A stretch of 64,000 nt of DNA from Photorhabdus khanii NC19. Its GTDB lineage: Bacteria > Pseudomonadota > Gammaproteobacteria > Enterobacterales > Enterobacteriaceae. Both the position numbers and the translations under genes were made by a program. The notes beneath the pieces are model-generated. The model made no database searches, was not told where the DNA came from, and saw only the letters and a list, made by a program, of their open reading frames with translations. The stretch covers positions 670,740 through 734,739 of the forward strand of contig NZ_AYSJ01000014.1 in the NCBI RefSeq assembly GCF_000517265.1. The letters are read 5' to 3'. Shown piece after piece: positions 19,167-30,039 of the stretch (the stretch's first letter is position 1; each line of letters opens with the position of its first letter).

Positions 19167-19578
19167 TTTATGCACCTTGCTAAAATAATAAACATTATTA
19201 AACCCTATAAAAGTATGAAATATAATATCTGAACTAAAAGGTTAAAATGATAATAAAAAAATATTGTACTGGTAATCGACTTTATAAAAGTTAACTTATT
19301 GATTATATTAAAGGACAGATTACTGATTAGTGCAAGAAAATGAGATGATATTTTTTATTTCATTAAAATAATTATAAGGTGATATCATTTAACTCTTTAA
19401 TTACAAAAGCTTTAATCGATTTTTTAAATATTTTTTATATTTTAATTTAAAACTGATTCTTATCTATTAGTGATAATTTAATTAAGTAATTAATCTATTG
19501 TTTTTATCTATAATATAAAGCCCAAAAAATTCACTTTTCGGGCCTTATTAAGTTAATAATCAATGATTATTAACCAGA
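19167..19578. other. 412-bp very AT-rich interval
   Basis: No gene seen. It includes a 23-bp perfect palindrome at 19552-19574 (GTTAATAATCA, one central A, then its complement), five bases beyond the fabI stop on the minus strand. No T-run is visible after it. Confidence 0.5.
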
Positions 19579-20367
19579 TTATCTTAATTCCAGCTCATTC
19601 ATTGCTGCAATGCTAAAACCGCCATCCACATGCAGGATTTCACCGGTAATACCGCCGGACAGATCCGAGCATAAAAATGCCGCAGCGTTACCGACATCTT
19701 CAGTTGTTACCGTACGGCGAATTGGGTTAATGGATTCACAGTGAGCCAGCATTTTACGGAAATCTTTGATGCCGGAAGCGGCCAAAGTACGGATAGGGCC
19801 AGCAGAGATACCGTTAACACGAATACCTTCCGCACCCATGGTGTTAGCCATATAACGAACGTTAGCTTCCAGAGATGCTTTTGCCAGGCCCATCACGTTA
19901 TAGTTAGGGATTGCACGCTCTGCCCCTAAATAGGTGAGGGTCAGTAAAGCAGAATTTGGGTTCAGCATTTCACGGCAAGTTTTTGCCATAGCAACAAAGC
20001 TATAAGAGCTGATGTCGTGTGCGATTTTAAAGCCTTCGCGGGTAACGGCATTTACATAGTCACCATCCAACTGATCAGCAGGTGCAAAACCAATGGAGTG
20101 AACAAAACCATCAAATTTTGGCCAGATTTTACCCAATTCAGTGAACAGGGTTTCAATACTTTTATCTTCAGCAACATCGCAAGGCAGAACGATAGTTGAG
20201 CCTAGGGAAGCCGCAAATTCTTCAACACGAGGTTTCAACTTGTCATTCTGATAAGTGAAAGCCAGTTCGGCTCCCTGATCATGCATTGCTTTTGCAACAC
20301 CATAAGCAATGGAGAGTTTACTGGCAACGCCAGTGATCAGAATGCGCTTGCCGGTCATAAAGCCCAT
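19579..20367 (-). CDS. fabI: Enoyl-[acyl-carrier-protein] reductase (NADH)
   Basis: Last reduction step of each fatty-acid elongation cycle; triclosan target. Short-chain dehydrogenase fold with the FabI-type [15 protein letters not shown] cofactor motif and the Tyr-x6-Lys pair in [12 protein letters not shown] (residues 156 and 163). Start MGFMTGKRI at 20367 gives 262 residues, equal to E. coli, with AAGGA 8 bases upstream. It lies downstream of sapF as in E. coli, 174 bp apart. Confidence 0.97.
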   Translation of the reverse strand: MGFMTGKRILITGVASKLSIAYGVAKAMHDQGAELAFTYQNDKLKPRVEEFAASLGSTIVLPCDVAEDKSIETLFTELGKIWPKFDGFVHSIGFAPADQLDGDYVNAVTREGFKIAHDISSYSFVAMAKTCREMLNPNSALLTLTYLGAERAIPNYNVMGLAKASLEANVRYMANTMGAEGIRVNGISAGPIRTLAASGIKDFRKMLAHCESINPIRRTVTTEDVGNAAAFLCSDLSGGITGEILHVDGGFSIAAMNELELR

Positions 20368-20541
20368 AACAGTATCCTTGTGTGATAAAGCCAGTAATGA
20401 TATTAATGGATTAGAATTGCTAACAGAGATAATATCAATATGGCATTTTATTGTTAATAAACCCAGTGATTCTATCACGCTGGAGAGAAATGTGCTGTAT
20501 TTTGCGTTCTGCTCCGAGCAGTGATTATCGTTTTGTATGCG

Positions 20542-21351
20542 TCAAGGAATATCCTGTCGCCAAGCATCAGAGGTGAGTGGCTCACCGAAATGGCTGGCGA
20601 TCAGGCGGCGGGTTATATCATGCAGAGGAGAAGCCAACACTTCAGCTGTATTTCCCCGTTCGATAACTTCGCCTTGATGCATGACTAGGACCTGATCGCT
20701 GATATGTTTCATCATGCCAAGATGCTGGGTAACATAGAGGTAAGAAATACCCTGCTTTTCCTGTAATTCCAACATCAGATTAATTATTTGAGAGCGCATA
20801 GACATATCAAGTGATGCTAATGCTTCATCGGCAATAATAATCTGAGGCTGTAATATTAATGCCCGCGCCAGTGCTACCCGCTGTTTTTGGCCTGAGGCTA
20901 ACATATGTGGATAATAATTGGCATGGTCAGGCAGCAGGCCAACTTGCCGCAATGTTTGATTGATCCGTTTTTCCCGCTCGGTTGTATTGAGTTCTGTATT
21001 GAGCAGAAGAGGAACGTCAAGAATTTGCCCAATCCGCTGGCGAGGATTCAGTGAGGTGCTTGGATCCTGAAATATCATGCGAATGCGTTGACTGCGATAA
21101 CTATAGTCACCATAAGTGAGTTTATGCCCTTCAATCATGATTTCGCCGGAAGTGGGTTCCATGACACCTGAAAGCATTTTTGCCAGGGTTGATTTGCCAG
21201 AACCGTTTTCACCAATAATCGCCAGGGTCTGTTTTGCCTTTAAGGTAAAGCTGACAGGTTTTACTGCGTCAAGATGCTGACGATGAAAAAAACCGGTACG
21301 ATAACGGAAAGTTTTAGCTAAATTCCTGACTTCCAGCAGAGTATTAACCAA
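20542..21351 (-). CDS. sapF: Sap transporter ATPase SapF
   Basis: ABC ATPase of the Sap (sensitivity to antimicrobial peptides) system, also linked to putrescine export in E. coli. 269 residues. Walker A is GENGSGKST (near residue 46), the signature is LASGQKQRVALARAL, and Walker B is IIIADEALASLD. Last of a five-gene unit, starting directly after the sapD stop. Confidence 0.96.
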   Translation of the reverse strand: MVNTLLEVRNLAKTFRYRTGFFHRQHLDAVKPVSFTLKAKQTLAIIGENGSGKSTLAKMLSGVMEPTSGEIMIEGHKLTYGDYSYRSQRIRMIFQDPSTSLNPRQRIGQILDVPLLLNTELNTTEREKRINQTLRQVGLLPDHANYYPHMLASGQKQRVALARALILQPQIIIADEALASLDMSMRSQIINLMLELQEKQGISYLYVTQHLGMMKHISDQVLVMHQGEVIERGNTAEVLASPLHDITRRLIASHFGEPLTSDAWRQDIP

Positions 21352-22344
21352 TTACTGCTCCTCCAGATTTAATGGAAAATGGCAGGCAAAAGCATGGTTT
21401 TTAATTACCCGCAACCGTGGTGTTTCAATACAGGTTTTTTGTGCGTAAGGGCAGCGTGGACCTAAACGGCAGCCAATGGGCAGGTGCTCAAGGGATGGAA
21501 TGGTACCGGGTAATGTATTTAATCTGCTTTTATGGGGCAGCGAGCTGCCGAAATCAGGAATCGCACGGCTTAACGCTTGTGTATAGGGATGGTGTGGTGT
21601 TACCAGCAATTCATTGGGCGCGGCGCTTTCGACAGTTTGACCACAATACAGAACATTAATGCGATCCACCAGTTTACTCATGATTTGCAAGTCATGGCTT
21701 ATCAGTAAAATTGTGGTGTTATTGTTCTGATTCAATCGTGCTAACAGACGGAAAATCTGAGCTTGCGTGGTTGGTTCCATCGCATTAGTGGGTTCATCTG
21801 CAATCAGCAAGCGTGGTTGGTTAGCCAATGCGATAGCAATCATCACTTTCTGGCATTCCCCTTCAGTTAATTCGTAAGGGAAGCTACTCATAATATCTTT
21901 ATGATCTTTAATTCCCACACGGTGAAGTAACTCGATGACCCGGCGTTTTCGCCATTTGAAGCGTTGCCACCAACGGCCTTTATAAGTCCAGCCGGGAATT
22001 GCCTGAATAAGTTGCTGACCAATATTTTCAGAAGGATCAAGACAAGATTGTGGCTCCTGAAAAATCATTGAGATATTGTGGCCGATCACTTTTCGGCGCT
22101 GTCGGGGAGTCAGGCGCAGCAGATCAATATCATCGAAGCGAAAACGGTCAGCGGTCACTTTGAGATTATCTTTAGTGACCCCGCTTATCGCTTTGGCAAT
22201 CAGGCTCTTGCCAGAGCCTGATTCACCAACCAGACCGCGTATTTCACCTTCTGTCAGTGAGATACTGACGCGATCAACGGCTTTAACTGGCCCTTTGGCA
22301 GTCATAAATTCAATAGTGAGATTGCGAATATCAAGTAATGGCAT
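21352..22344 (-). CDS. sapD: Sap transporter ATPase SapD
   Basis: ABC ATPase; E. coli SapD also binds ATP for Trk potassium uptake. 330 residues with Walker A GESGSGKS, Walker [14 protein letters not shown], and the oligopeptide-transporter C-terminal cysteine segment [15 protein letters not shown]. The signature is the degenerate LTEGECQKV, as in E. coli SapD, so that is not a local defect. Its ATG overlaps the sapC stop by one base (TAATG). Confidence 0.96.
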   Translation of the reverse strand: MPLLDIRNLTIEFMTAKGPVKAVDRVSISLTEGEIRGLVGESGSGKSLIAKAISGVTKDNLKVTADRFRFDDIDLLRLTPRQRRKVIGHNISMIFQEPQSCLDPSENIGQQLIQAIPGWTYKGRWWQRFKWRKRRVIELLHRVGIKDHKDIMSSFPYELTEGECQKVMIAIALANQPRLLIADEPTNAMEPTTQAQIFRLLARLNQNNNTTILLISHDLQIMSKLVDRINVLYCGQTVESAAPNELLVTPHHPYTQALSRAIPDFGSSLPHKSRLNTLPGTIPSLEHLPIGCRLGPRCPYAQKTCIETPRLRVIKNHAFACHFPLNLEEQ

Positions 22345-23234
22345 TATTCCACCCCGGAATTAATTGCACGGTGTAATCCATTACCCAGCAAATTGATTAA
22401 CAAGACACTCACCATTATCGCCGCGCCGGGCAACATAACGGTCCAGGGCGCAACATAGATTAGCTCCAGCGAATCGCCCAACATAGCTCCCCATTCAGGT
22501 GAGGGAAGTTGGGCACCAAGATCAAGAAAACCAAGAGAAACGATATCAAGTATGGCAATCGAAAGGGCGCGGGTCAGCTCGCTGACCAATACGGCGGTAA
22601 TGTTTGGTAATACGGCATACCATAGAATATGGTAATTGGAGGCACCATCCAAGCGCGCGGCAATGACATACTCTTTATCCAGTTCATCATGAACCGCACT
22701 GTAAACTGTGCGAACGATACGTGGTAATAGCGCCAGCCAAATAGCGATTATGGCATGGGACAAACTGGCGCCGACAAAGGCGACGACAATAATTGCCAGC
22801 AATAATGAAGGGATAGAAAGTAATGAATCAAGAATATGATTGAGTACGGCGGATTTCAGTCCCCGTGTCATACCTGCCAGACAACCGATGATCAGACCGC
22901 ATAAAGCCGCTGCCAACGTGACCAGTAGTGCTGAACCGAACGTGGATGCCGTACCTATCAATAATCGGCTGAGAATGTCGCGCCCAAGATCATCGGTACC
23001 TAAAAAAAAGGCGATATTACCGTGATGTGACCACGAAGGTGGCAGCAACTGATGCCCAAGAAATTGTTGATCAAGCTGATAGGGTGCCAGATACCCCCCA
23101 AACAGACTGAGGGCAACCAGAATAAGTACCCCATAGAATCCCGTCATTGCCAGTATATCGGAAGAGAAAAAATGCCAGATGACCTTTATCGGTGACGGCA
23201 TTTTCTTTTCACGATAAAAATTATCTAAGGGCAT
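22344..23234 (-). CDS. sapC: Sap transporter permease SapC
   Basis: Inner-membrane DppC/OppC-type permease, 296 residues with an N-terminal helix, five further helices and the EAA loop ([24 protein letters not shown]). The start overlaps sapB by 14 bases and is supported by AAGGA and by the match of [11 protein letters not shown] to the E. coli N-terminus. Confidence 0.96.
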   Translation of the reverse strand: MPLDNFYREKKMPSPIKVIWHFFSSDILAMTGFYGVLILVALSLFGGYLAPYQLDQQFLGHQLLPPSWSHHGNIAFFLGTDDLGRDILSRLLIGTASTFGSALLVTLAAALCGLIIGCLAGMTRGLKSAVLNHILDSLLSIPSLLLAIIVVAFVGASLSHAIIAIWLALLPRIVRTVYSAVHDELDKEYVIAARLDGASNYHILWYAVLPNITAVLVSELTRALSIAILDIVSLGFLDLGAQLPSPEWGAMLGDSLELIYVAPWTVMLPGAAIMVSVLLINLLGNGLHRAINSGVE

Positions 23235-24186
23235 ACCATTCCTTATGCTTCAGAGGGGTAGTCATCGCGCCAATGATATCAGACAGAACATTGACTAAAA
23301 TAACCAGCGTGCCAATAACCATCACACCCGCAGAAATGGTGGAGTAATCTTGCTGGCGGATTGCACTGACTAACCAGTGACCAAGCCCCGGCCAGTTAAA
23401 TACCAGTTCTGTCATCATAGCCAGTGTCAGCATGGTGGAAAATTGTAATCCCAGTTTCGGAATGATAGGAGGCAGCGCATTATGCAGGACATGACGACGG
23501 ATAATTGTCAGCCTTGATAAACCCCGGGTTGAAGCGGCTTTAATGTAGTTTTCACCAAAAACTTCCTCTGTGCTGTTTCTCATCAGCCGGATAACTTCGG
23601 TTGTTGGTGCCACCGCGAGTGTGATCACGGGTAAGAGCAAGTGTTGCATGGTACTGATAATCATCTCATTGCGATAGGGTGATGTTGATAACCAGGCATC
23701 AATGAGTGAGAAACCTGTCACAGTCTCAATCTGATATAGCAGATCAAAGCGGCCAGAAACCGGTAGCCAGCCAAGATAAAGGGAAAAAAACAGGGTCAGT
23801 AATAACGCCAGCCAAAAAATTGGAATAGAAAACCCAACTAAGGCGATGGAAGTGATAACAGTATCCGCTGTTTTGTTACGCCACACCCCCGCAATAATAC
23901 CCAGTGGAATACCGGCCAGTAAGGCGGCAGAGAAAGCCAGAATACAGAGCTCCATTGTGGCAGGAAACACTTCCCTTAGTTGTTCACTGATGAGTTCACC
24001 ATTAATACTGGATACACCAAAATCCCATAACAATAAACTGTGGAAATAGAATGTATAAGCGTCAAACAGCGATGCGCCGCCGAGAGGGGCATTGGGGGTA
24101 AAGTAACTGAGGCTGAAACTTATCAGCGACAGGAAAAATAGCGTGATAATCAGTAATAGCAGACGACGGAGAATGTAAATAATCAT
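23221..24186 (-). CDS. sapB: Sap transporter permease SapB
   Basis: DppB/OppB-type permease, 321 residues, six predicted helices, with the EAA loop [23 protein letters not shown]. Its start overlaps the sapA stop by four bases (ATGA), indicating coupled translation. Confidence 0.96.
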   Translation of the reverse strand: MIIYILRRLLLLIITLFFLSLISFSLSYFTPNAPLGGASLFDAYTFYFHSLLLWDFGVSSINGELISEQLREVFPATMELCILAFSAALLAGIPLGIIAGVWRNKTADTVITSIALVGFSIPIFWLALLLTLFFSLYLGWLPVSGRFDLLYQIETVTGFSLIDAWLSTSPYRNEMIISTMQHLLLPVITLAVAPTTEVIRLMRNSTEEVFGENYIKAASTRGLSRLTIIRRHVLHNALPPIIPKLGLQFSTMLTLAMMTELVFNWPGLGHWLVSAIRQQDYSTISAGVMVIGTLVILVNVLSDIIGAMTTPLKHKEWYALR

Positions 24187-25847
24187 TTGTCGTCCTTCTG
24201 AGTTGTTGGGTGAGTCTCTTTTTCCCGGTAAACACCGGCAAAAGAGGTATTCCCAAATGGACTGAGTATCAGCCCTTTAATATCGTAACGGTAAGCTTGC
24301 AAGCGCAAGGAGTAGGCTAATGGTAATACCGGTAATTGCTGTTCAAGAATTTGTTGAGCAGCATGATAATACTTTATTCGGGATAATAATTGTTGGTTAA
24401 TCAAAGCCTGTTGCAAAATCTTATCAAATATTGGATGACACCAATGGCTGAAATTTGTCTGTGAAGCGATCGCAGCACAACTTAACAATGGTCGGAAAAA
24501 ACTGTCTGGATCATTACTGTCAGTAGACCAGCCTGATAGCGTCATATCATGGGATTTATCCATCAGTTTGGTTTCCTGAAAGCGGCCTTCAACAGGTTTG
24601 ATATGCATGGTAATACCTACCTGCGCTAAATCAGCCTGGATCAATTCTGCCATTTTAAGTGGACTTGGATTATAAGACTGAGAAGTGGAAGGGACCCATA
24701 AGCTCAATTGCATCCCATTCAATCCAAGGTCATTGAGCATTTTGCGGGATTTTTCCGGGTTATATTCTGTAATTTCAGCTTGATTATCATAAGCCCATGA
24801 TGCCCGCGGTAAAATTGATGCGGCGGTTTCCGCCGTTCCATAATAAATGGATTGCATTAACCGCTGGTTATTAATTGCGTAGGCAATGGCTTGTCGAACC
24901 TGTAATTTATCAAGTGGTGGTTTGCTGGTATTGAAAGCCAGATAAGCGATATTCATTCCTGGGCGTAAAGTGAGGCGCAGGCGGGGATCGTCCCGCAGGA
25001 CTTTAAGCTGACTGGCCGCAGGATAAGCTAATACATCACATTCGCCAGTTAAAAGTTTAGACATTCTCCCGGTGCCGCCGGCACCGACGTCAATAACGAT
25101 TTGTTGCATCTGCGGCTTGCCTTTCCAGTATTTATCATGGCGAACCAGACGGATAAATTGCCTGGTTCGATGATTTTCCAGCATAAATGGGCCTGTGCCG
25201 ACAGGTTTCCAGTCAATTTGCTCGTGGCGGTTCATTTCATGCAATTGCTGCCCATATTCTTGTGAAAGTATCGGGGCATAATGGGTTGCCAAATGCCAAA
25301 GAAAAGAAGCATCGGGTTCGTTCAGACGAAATTCCACCGTATATTTATCAATTTTACGGATACTTTGAATAGAATCGGCCAGTTGGAGACTGTCAAAATA
25401 GGGATAATGCCCGCCATTGACGTAATGATAATAGTGTTGCTTATCAAACAAACGTTTAAAGCTAAAAATGACGTCATCGGCATTCATTTTACGGGTCGGA
25501 GTAAACCAGCCTGTTGATTGAAATGAGACATTATGGCGCAAATAAAAACGGTATGTCGCGCCGTCATCCAGCGTTTCCCAGCGGGAGGCTAATTCAGGCA
25601 GCAGACGGTAAGTATAAGGGTCGACATCCAATAGACGTTCATAGAGTTGCGCTGCCAGAGTATCGACCGTTAAACCGCTGGTGGTCAGTTGCGGGTTAAA
25701 GGTATTCAGGTTGCCACTAACGCAATAAACAAATCCTTGCTGCCGGATATCAGCTGGAACCCGGGGCTTTTTTTCAGGCGTAGCCATTGTCTCTGCAATA
25801 GCCGGAGCTGAGAGGGATAATATGATCCAATAAATCAAACTACGCAT
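24183..25847 (-). CDS. sapA: Sap periplasmic binding protein SapA
   Basis: Family 5 extracellular solute-binding protein that captures antimicrobial peptides, and in some species heme, in the periplasm for delivery to SapBC. 554 residues with signal peptide [19 protein letters not shown], then [40 protein letters not shown] and the C-terminal [25 protein letters not shown] shared with E. coli SapA. An ATG three codons upstream (25856) is possible. Neither start has a clear ribosome site. The region upstream holds ryhB on the other strand, with Fur-box-like sites that could also touch the sapA promoter. Confidence 0.95.
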   Translation of the reverse strand: MRSLIYWIILSLSAPAIAETMATPEKKPRVPADIRQQGFVYCVSGNLNTFNPQLTTSGLTVDTLAAQLYERLLDVDPYTYRLLPELASRWETLDDGATYRFYLRHNVSFQSTGWFTPTRKMNADDVIFSFKRLFDKQHYYHYVNGGHYPYFDSLQLADSIQSIRKIDKYTVEFRLNEPDASFLWHLATHYAPILSQEYGQQLHEMNRHEQIDWKPVGTGPFMLENHRTRQFIRLVRHDKYWKGKPQMQQIVIDVGAGGTGRMSKLLTGECDVLAYPAASQLKVLRDDPRLRLTLRPGMNIAYLAFNTSKPPLDKLQVRQAIAYAINNQRLMQSIYYGTAETAASILPRASWAYDNQAEITEYNPEKSRKMLNDLGLNGMQLSLWVPSTSQSYNPSPLKMAELIQADLAQVGITMHIKPVEGRFQETKLMDKSHDMTLSGWSTDSNDPDSFFRPLLSCAAIASQTNFSHWCHPIFDKILQQALINQQLLSRIKYYHAAQQILEQQLPVLPLAYSLRLQAYRYDIKGLILSPFGNTSFAGVYREKETHPTTQKDDK

Positions 25848-25930
25848 ATAAGGCATCTGTTATTAATTAGAATTGACACATTGTATCTCAATTAGCGCTT
25901 GAGCCCAAAAAAACCGGGCGATGACGATAA

Positions 25931-25983
25931 TGAGAAAAATTCTCAATAAAGTGCTTTACAAATCGTATTGAGAAACATTATCA
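25931..25983 (+). promoter_or_regulatory. Two Fur-box-like sites and ryhB promoter
   Basis: TGAGAAAAATTCTCA (25931-25945) and TGAGAAACATTATCA (25969-25983) fit the 15-bp Fur motif TGATAATGATTATCA at 11 and 12 positions. The second covers the -10 element TATCAT (25979-25984); a -35 TTTACA lies at 25955-25960. This is the layout of an iron-repressed promoter. Confidence 0.75.
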
Positions 25984-25990
25984 TTTGTAT

Positions 25991-26090
25991 CGCACTTCCG
26001 GGGAACAGTCTTTGTTATCCTAGGAAAGGCACGACATTGCTCACATTGCTTCCAGTGTTTTTTAGCCAGCTCGGGTGCTGGCTTTTTTTT
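25991..26090 (+). ncRNA. ryhB: RyhB iron-stress small RNA
   Basis: The core GCACGACATTGCTCACAT and TTGCTTCCAGT are essentially identical to E. coli RyhB, the segment that pairs with target mRNAs such as sdh and sodB. It ends in the same Hfq-type terminator: GCCAGC (26065-26070), loop, GCTGGC (26077-26082), then eight T. The 5' end is set by the -10 element and is approximate; the length of about 100 nt is near the E. coli 90 nt. The genomic site, between sapA and pspF, differs from E. coli (yhhX-yhhY). Confidence 0.92.
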
Positions 26091-26104
26091 ATCTGTCATT
26101 CGGA

Positions 26105-27109
26105 TCACTTATCGTCTGTACTGATATTATGTTTCTTTATTAAGCCGCGCAATTGATGATAGGTCAGTCCTAGCTTTTCTGCCGCTTTTCTCTGATTAAA
26201 CCTATTTGCCTTTAATGATAATTCTATTAATTGTCGTTCGCTGTCGTGTTGCCATTGTTTCAGATTAACCGGCAGGGAAGGCAGAGGCGGTAAAGATGAA
26301 TCGTTATTGTCATCAACATTGACGATAGAATGCGGCGCAGAAACGAATGGATTAATAATGATATTATCAAGTTGATCGAAATTTTCACCGTGACGATAAA
26401 CAGAGCGTTCCACCACATTTTTCAGCTCCCGGATATTACCGGGCCAGTTGTAATTTTGTAATCGTTGTTTTGCCTGTTCAGTGAAGCCGGGAAATAATGG
26501 CAAATCCAACTCGCGGCACATCTGAATAGCAAAATGTTGTGCCAGTAACATAATGTCCTGCTGCCTTTGGCGCAATGGTGGGATTTGAACCACATCAAAC
26601 GCTAATCTATCGAGTAAATCAGCGCGGAATTTACCCTTAGCTGCCATGGCGGGCAGATTATCATTGGTCGCGCATATCAATCGAACATCGACCTGCAATG
26701 GTTGGCTGCCGCCAACCCGTTCAAGATGCCCATATTCAATGACGCGCAACAACTTTTCCTGAACCTGCATGGGGGCGGTTGCCAGCTCATCAAGAAATAA
26801 CGTTCCGCCATCAGCACGCTCAAATCTTCCTTGATGTCTTTTTTGTGCGCCAGTAAATGCGCCAGCCTCATGACCAAATAACTCTGAATCCAATAAATTT
26901 TCATTCAAAGCAGCGCAGTTTAGGGAGATAAATGGTCCTTGCCAGCGGGGGGATAAATAATGCAAACGGCGGGCAATCAGCTCCTTGCCTGTTCCGCGTT
27001 CACCAATAACCAGCGCTGGTTTATTTAATTTTGCCAGCGCGGATACCTGCTCCAGAATTTCAATAAAGCTGTTTGCTTCACCTAATAGGTTTTCTGTAAC
27101 TTCATTCAT
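26105..27109 (-). CDS. pspF: Sigma-54 activator PspF
   Basis: Enhancer-binding AAA+ protein that activates pspA transcription and is inhibited by PspA. 334 residues with no regulatory receiver domain. Walker A is GERGTGKE, the sigma-54 contact loop is GAFTGA (in GHEAGAFTGAQKRHQG), Walker B is GGTLFLDE, and the C-terminal Fis-type helix-turn-helix is RKAAEKLGLTYHQLRGLIKKH. Divergent from pspA as in E. coli. Between its end and sapA lies ryhB on the opposite strand. Confidence 0.97.
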   Translation of the reverse strand: MNEVTENLLGEANSFIEILEQVSALAKLNKPALVIGERGTGKELIARRLHYLSPRWQGPFISLNCAALNENLLDSELFGHEAGAFTGAQKRHQGRFERADGGTLFLDELATAPMQVQEKLLRVIEYGHLERVGGSQPLQVDVRLICATNDNLPAMAAKGKFRADLLDRLAFDVVQIPPLRQRQQDIMLLAQHFAIQMCRELDLPLFPGFTEQAKQRLQNYNWPGNIRELKNVVERSVYRHGENFDQLDNIIINPFVSAPHSIVNVDDNNDSSLPPLPSLPVNLKQWQHDSERQLIELSLKANRFNQRKAAEKLGLTYHQLRGLIKKHNISTDDK

Positions 27110-27217
27110 GACTATTTTCGCTAACAGTTGGTTATTATGACCACTCTATTTCGTTATGATAAAAAATCAAATAAAAAAATTTATTTATATTTCATGTGGA
27201 TAAAACGAATAAAAAAG

Positions 27218-27233
27218 TTGGCACGACTCTTGA
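27218..27233 (+). promoter_or_regulatory. Sigma-54 promoter of pspA
   Basis: TTGGCACGACTCTTGA carries the -24 TGGCAC and -12 TTG elements with the required spacing; the usual GC at -12 reads GA. The start of transcription would be near 27244, about 50 bases before the pspA ATG. AT-rich sequence at 27160-27200 is suited to IHF bending between it and the PspF sites. Confidence 0.85.
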
Positions 27234-27292
27234 TAGTATGTCATTAGCAGTACAACAAATCTAAAAATCTTAATCAAAGAGGATAATTTACT

Positions 27293-27967
27293 ATGGGTAT
27301 TTTCTCTCGTTTTGCCGATATCGTGAACGCCAACATCTCTTCATTACTGGATAAAGCGGAAGATCCGCACAAAATGATTCGCCTGATGATTCAGGAAATG
27401 GAAGATACTTTGGTTGAAATCCGCTCAACTTCTGCGCGCACGCTGGCAGAGAAAAAACAGTTATCTCGTCGCATTATGTCAGGCGAACAGCAAATACATG
27501 ACTGGCAGGAAAAAGCTGAATTAGCGCTGAATAAAGACAGAGAAGATTTGGCGCGGTCAGCACTGATTGAAAAACAGAAAGTTGCTGCTTTAGTGGATAC
27601 ATTGAAGCATGAATTAACCATACTGGAAGAAACCCTTGAGCGCATGAAAGGGGAAGTCACTGAGCTTGAAAACAAACTCGGTGAAACTCGGGCAAGACAG
27701 CAGGCATTGGCTTTGCGTCATCAGGCTGCCGCTTCTTCGCGACAGGTTCGTCGCCAGTTAGACAGCGGTAAAATTGATGAGGCAATGGCTCGCTTCGAGC
27801 AATTTGAACGCCGTATTGATCATATGGAGGCTGAAGTGGAAACTGTGGGCATGGGAAAACAAAAATCCCTGGATCAACAGTTTGCTGAATTAAAAGCAGA
27901 CGATGAAATTAGTGCGCAGTTAGCAGCAATGAAAGCTAAAATAAATGCTAATAAAGAACAACATTAA
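27293..27967 (+). CDS. pspA: Phage shock protein A
   Basis: Peripheral inner-membrane ESCRT-III-like protein that binds damaged membrane and otherwise inhibits PspF. 224 residues: amphipathic helix [22 protein letters not shown] at the N-terminus, then a long coiled coil from about residue 25 to 185 and a charged tail. It is first in pspABC and served by the sigma-54 promoter just upstream. Confidence 0.97.
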   Translation: MGIFSRFADIVNANISSLLDKAEDPHKMIRLMIQEMEDTLVEIRSTSARTLAEKKQLSRRIMSGEQQIHDWQEKAELALNKDREDLARSALIEKQKVAALVDTLKHELTILEETLERMKGEVTELENKLGETRARQQALALRHQAAASSRQVRRQLDSGKIDEAMARFEQFERRIDHMEAEVETVGMGKQKSLDQQFAELKADDEISAQLAAMKAKINANKEQH

Positions 27968-28003
27968 ATACTGGTGTACTCAACTCACCATTAAGGAAAA
28001 GTG

Positions 28004-28222
28004 ATGAGCTCTATATTTATTAGCATTCCACTGATTATCTTTGTACTTTTTGTTTTACCCATCTGGCTGTGGTTGCATTATAACAGCCGGAATTCAAGCC
28101 AAAGTCAGTTGGATCAGAATGAAGTTCAACGCCTGGCAGAGCGTGTACAGCATATGCAGGCACGAATCAAAACGTTGGAAGATATTCTGGATGCGGAGCA
28201 TCCTGACTGGAGGCAATCATAA
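28004..28222 (+). CDS. pspB: Phage shock protein B
   Basis: A 72-residue inner-membrane protein: one helix (residues about 4-24, ending LPIWLWLHY), then a cytoplasmic leucine-zipper-like helix ending LDAEHPDWRQS. It senses envelope stress together with PspC and relieves PspA inhibition of PspF. ATG at 28004 with AAGGA upstream; its TAA overlaps the pspC ATG. Confidence 0.96.
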   Translation: MSSIFISIPLIIFVLFVLPIWLWLHYNSRNSSQSQLDQNEVQRLAERVQHMQARIKTLEDILDAEHPDWRQS

Positions 28223-28575
28223 TGTCGAATTATAACCGCCGGAAACTGTACCGAATACCTGAAAAAGGCAAGATTAAAGGTGTTTGCGCTGGGTTGGCTT
28301 ACTATTTTGATGTACCCGTAGGTTTAATTCGTGCAATGACTATATTGTCACTATTCTTTGGCCTGTTTGGTTTAGTCGTTATTGCTTATATTGTACTGGT
28401 TTTCGTCTTGGATCCGGCACCGGCCAGTTATACCGAAGAAGCCAGTTTTTCGGTACAGAAATTACTGAATGAAGCAGATTATCAATTGAAAGCGGGTGAG
28501 CTTCGTCTGCGTCAAATGGAACGTTATGTCACCTCAGAAACATTCAGTGTTCGCAGTCGTTTCAGACAACTTTGA
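28222..28575 (+). CDS. pspC: Phage shock protein C
   Basis: 117 residues. The PspC domain begins YRIPEKGKIKGVCAGLAYYFDVPVG, then a hydrophobic segment (LFFGLFGLVVIAYIVLVFVL, residues about 45-65), then a charged C-terminal helix. Partner of PspB. E. coli has pspD and pspE after it; here ycjX follows after 66 bp and neither is present. Confidence 0.95.
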   Translation: MSNYNRRKLYRIPEKGKIKGVCAGLAYYFDVPVGLIRAMTILSLFFGLFGLVVIAYIVLVFVLDPAPASYTEEASFSVQKLLNEADYQLKAGELRLRQMERYVTSETFSVRSRFRQL

Positions 28576-28641
28576 GAGTAAGAATGGCATATTGCTTAGC
28601 TGATATAATAAAATTGTCGTAAGACCTACCATAGGACAGAC

Positions 28642-30039
28642 ATGAAACGGCTACAACATGAATTAACGGCGCTTGTTAACCGCGGGATGGATCGTCATTT
28701 ACGGTTAGCTGTTACAGGATTAAGCCGTAGTGGTAAAACAGCGTTTATCACATCTTTGGTTAATCAGTTACTTCATCTCCATAGCGGTGCCCGGTTGCCG
28801 CTATTTTCCGCTGTGCGTGATGGTCGCCTGCTGGGGGTGAAACGGGTTCCTCAACGGGATTTGGGTGTTCCTCGTTTTGCTTATGATGAAGGATTGACTG
28901 CGCTTTATGGTACACCTCCCGCCTGGCCGACACCGACTCGCGGTGTCAGTGAGATCCGTTTGGCGCTTCGTTATCGTTCTCAGGATTCCCTGCTGCGCCA
29001 TTTTAAAGAGACTGCCACGTTATATCTGGAAATTGTCGATTATCCCGGCGAATGGCTATTGGATTTGCCGATGTTGGCACAAAATTATTTAGTATGGTCA
29101 CGCCAGATGAATGGTTTATTGCAGGGACAGAGAGCCGAATGGGCAAAACCCTGGCTGGAACTGTGTAAACAGTGCGATCCACTGGCACCGGTGGATGAGA
29201 ATCTATTGGCTGCTATTGCTCAGGCATATACGGAATACCTGATTAAATGCAAAGAACAAGGATTACATTTTATTCAGCCGGGGAGATTTGTTCTGCCGGG
29301 TGAAATGATGGGGGCTCCGGCTTTACAATTTTTTCCGTGGCCGGATATCGGTCATATCACTGAGTCACAGTTTGCTCAGGCAGATCAACACACTAATATC
29401 GGTATGCTGCGTAAGCGTTTTGAATATTACTGTCAGTCGGTCGTGAAAGGGTTCTATAAAGAACATTTTCTGCGTTTTGATCGGCAAATTGTGTTGGTAG
29501 ATTGTTTACAGCCATTAAACAGCGGGCCACATGTGTTTAATGATATGCGTCTGGCGCTGACACAATTAATGCAGAGTTTTCATTATGGTAAACGAACACT
29601 CTTTCGCCGCCTGTTTTCCCCATGCATTGATAAGTTAATGTTTGCTGCCAGTAAGGCTGATCATGTCACCGCAGATCAGCATGCCAATCTGGTTGCTTTA
29701 CTACAACAGTTGGTGCAGGAGGCCAGACAAAATGCGGCTTTTGAAGGTATCAGCATGGATTGTGTTGGTTTGGCATCGGTACGGGCGACAGAAAGTGGAA
29801 TGATTGAACATCATGGCGAAAACGTGCCGGCGCTGAAAGGACATCGCCTGACAGATGGTCAATTACTGACATTTTTCCCCGGTGAAGTGCCGCGGAGTTT
29901 ACCGGGGGATGATTTCTGGCAAAAGCAGGGCTTCTGTTTCGAAGAATTCAGCCCCCGGCAGGTGAATATTGATGCACCATTGCCGCATATCCGGTTGGAT
30001 ACCGTGCTGGAGTTTTTACTGGGAGATAAAGTGAAATGA
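28642..30039 (+). CDS. ycjX: YcjX family GTP-binding protein
   Basis: DUF463 protein, 465 residues, with a P-loop [14 protein letters not shown] near residue 30 and [15 protein letters not shown] as a switch-like segment. It is a member of the PspF regulon in E. coli. Function is not firmly defined; it behaves as a stress-associated predicted NTPase. Its stop overlaps ycjF by four bases (ATGA). Confidence 0.94.
   Translation: MKRLQHELTALVNRGMDRHLRLAVTGLSRSGKTAFITSLVNQLLHLHSGARLPLFSAVRDGRLLGVKRVPQRDLGVPRFAYDEGLTALYGTPPAWPTPTRGVSEIRLALRYRSQDSLLRHFKETATLYLEIVDYPGEWLLDLPMLAQNYLVWSRQMNGLLQGQRAEWAKPWLELCKQCDPLAPVDENLLAAIAQAYTEYLIKCKEQGLHFIQPGRFVLPGEMMGAPALQFFPWPDIGHITESQFAQADQHTNIGMLRKRFEYYCQSVVKGFYKEHFLRFDRQIVLVDCLQPLNSGPHVFNDMRLALTQLMQSFHYGKRTLFRRLFSPCIDKLMFAASKADHVTADQHANLVALLQQLVQEARQNAAFEGISMDCVGLASVRATESGMIEHHGENVPALKGHRLTDGQLLTFFPGEVPRSLPGDDFWQKQGFCFEEFSPRQVNIDAPLPHIRLDTVLEFLLGDKVK

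Noticed and set aside
21352-22344. Degenerate ABC signature in SapD as a mutation.
   Set aside because: The same LTEGECQKV sequence occurs in E. coli SapD.
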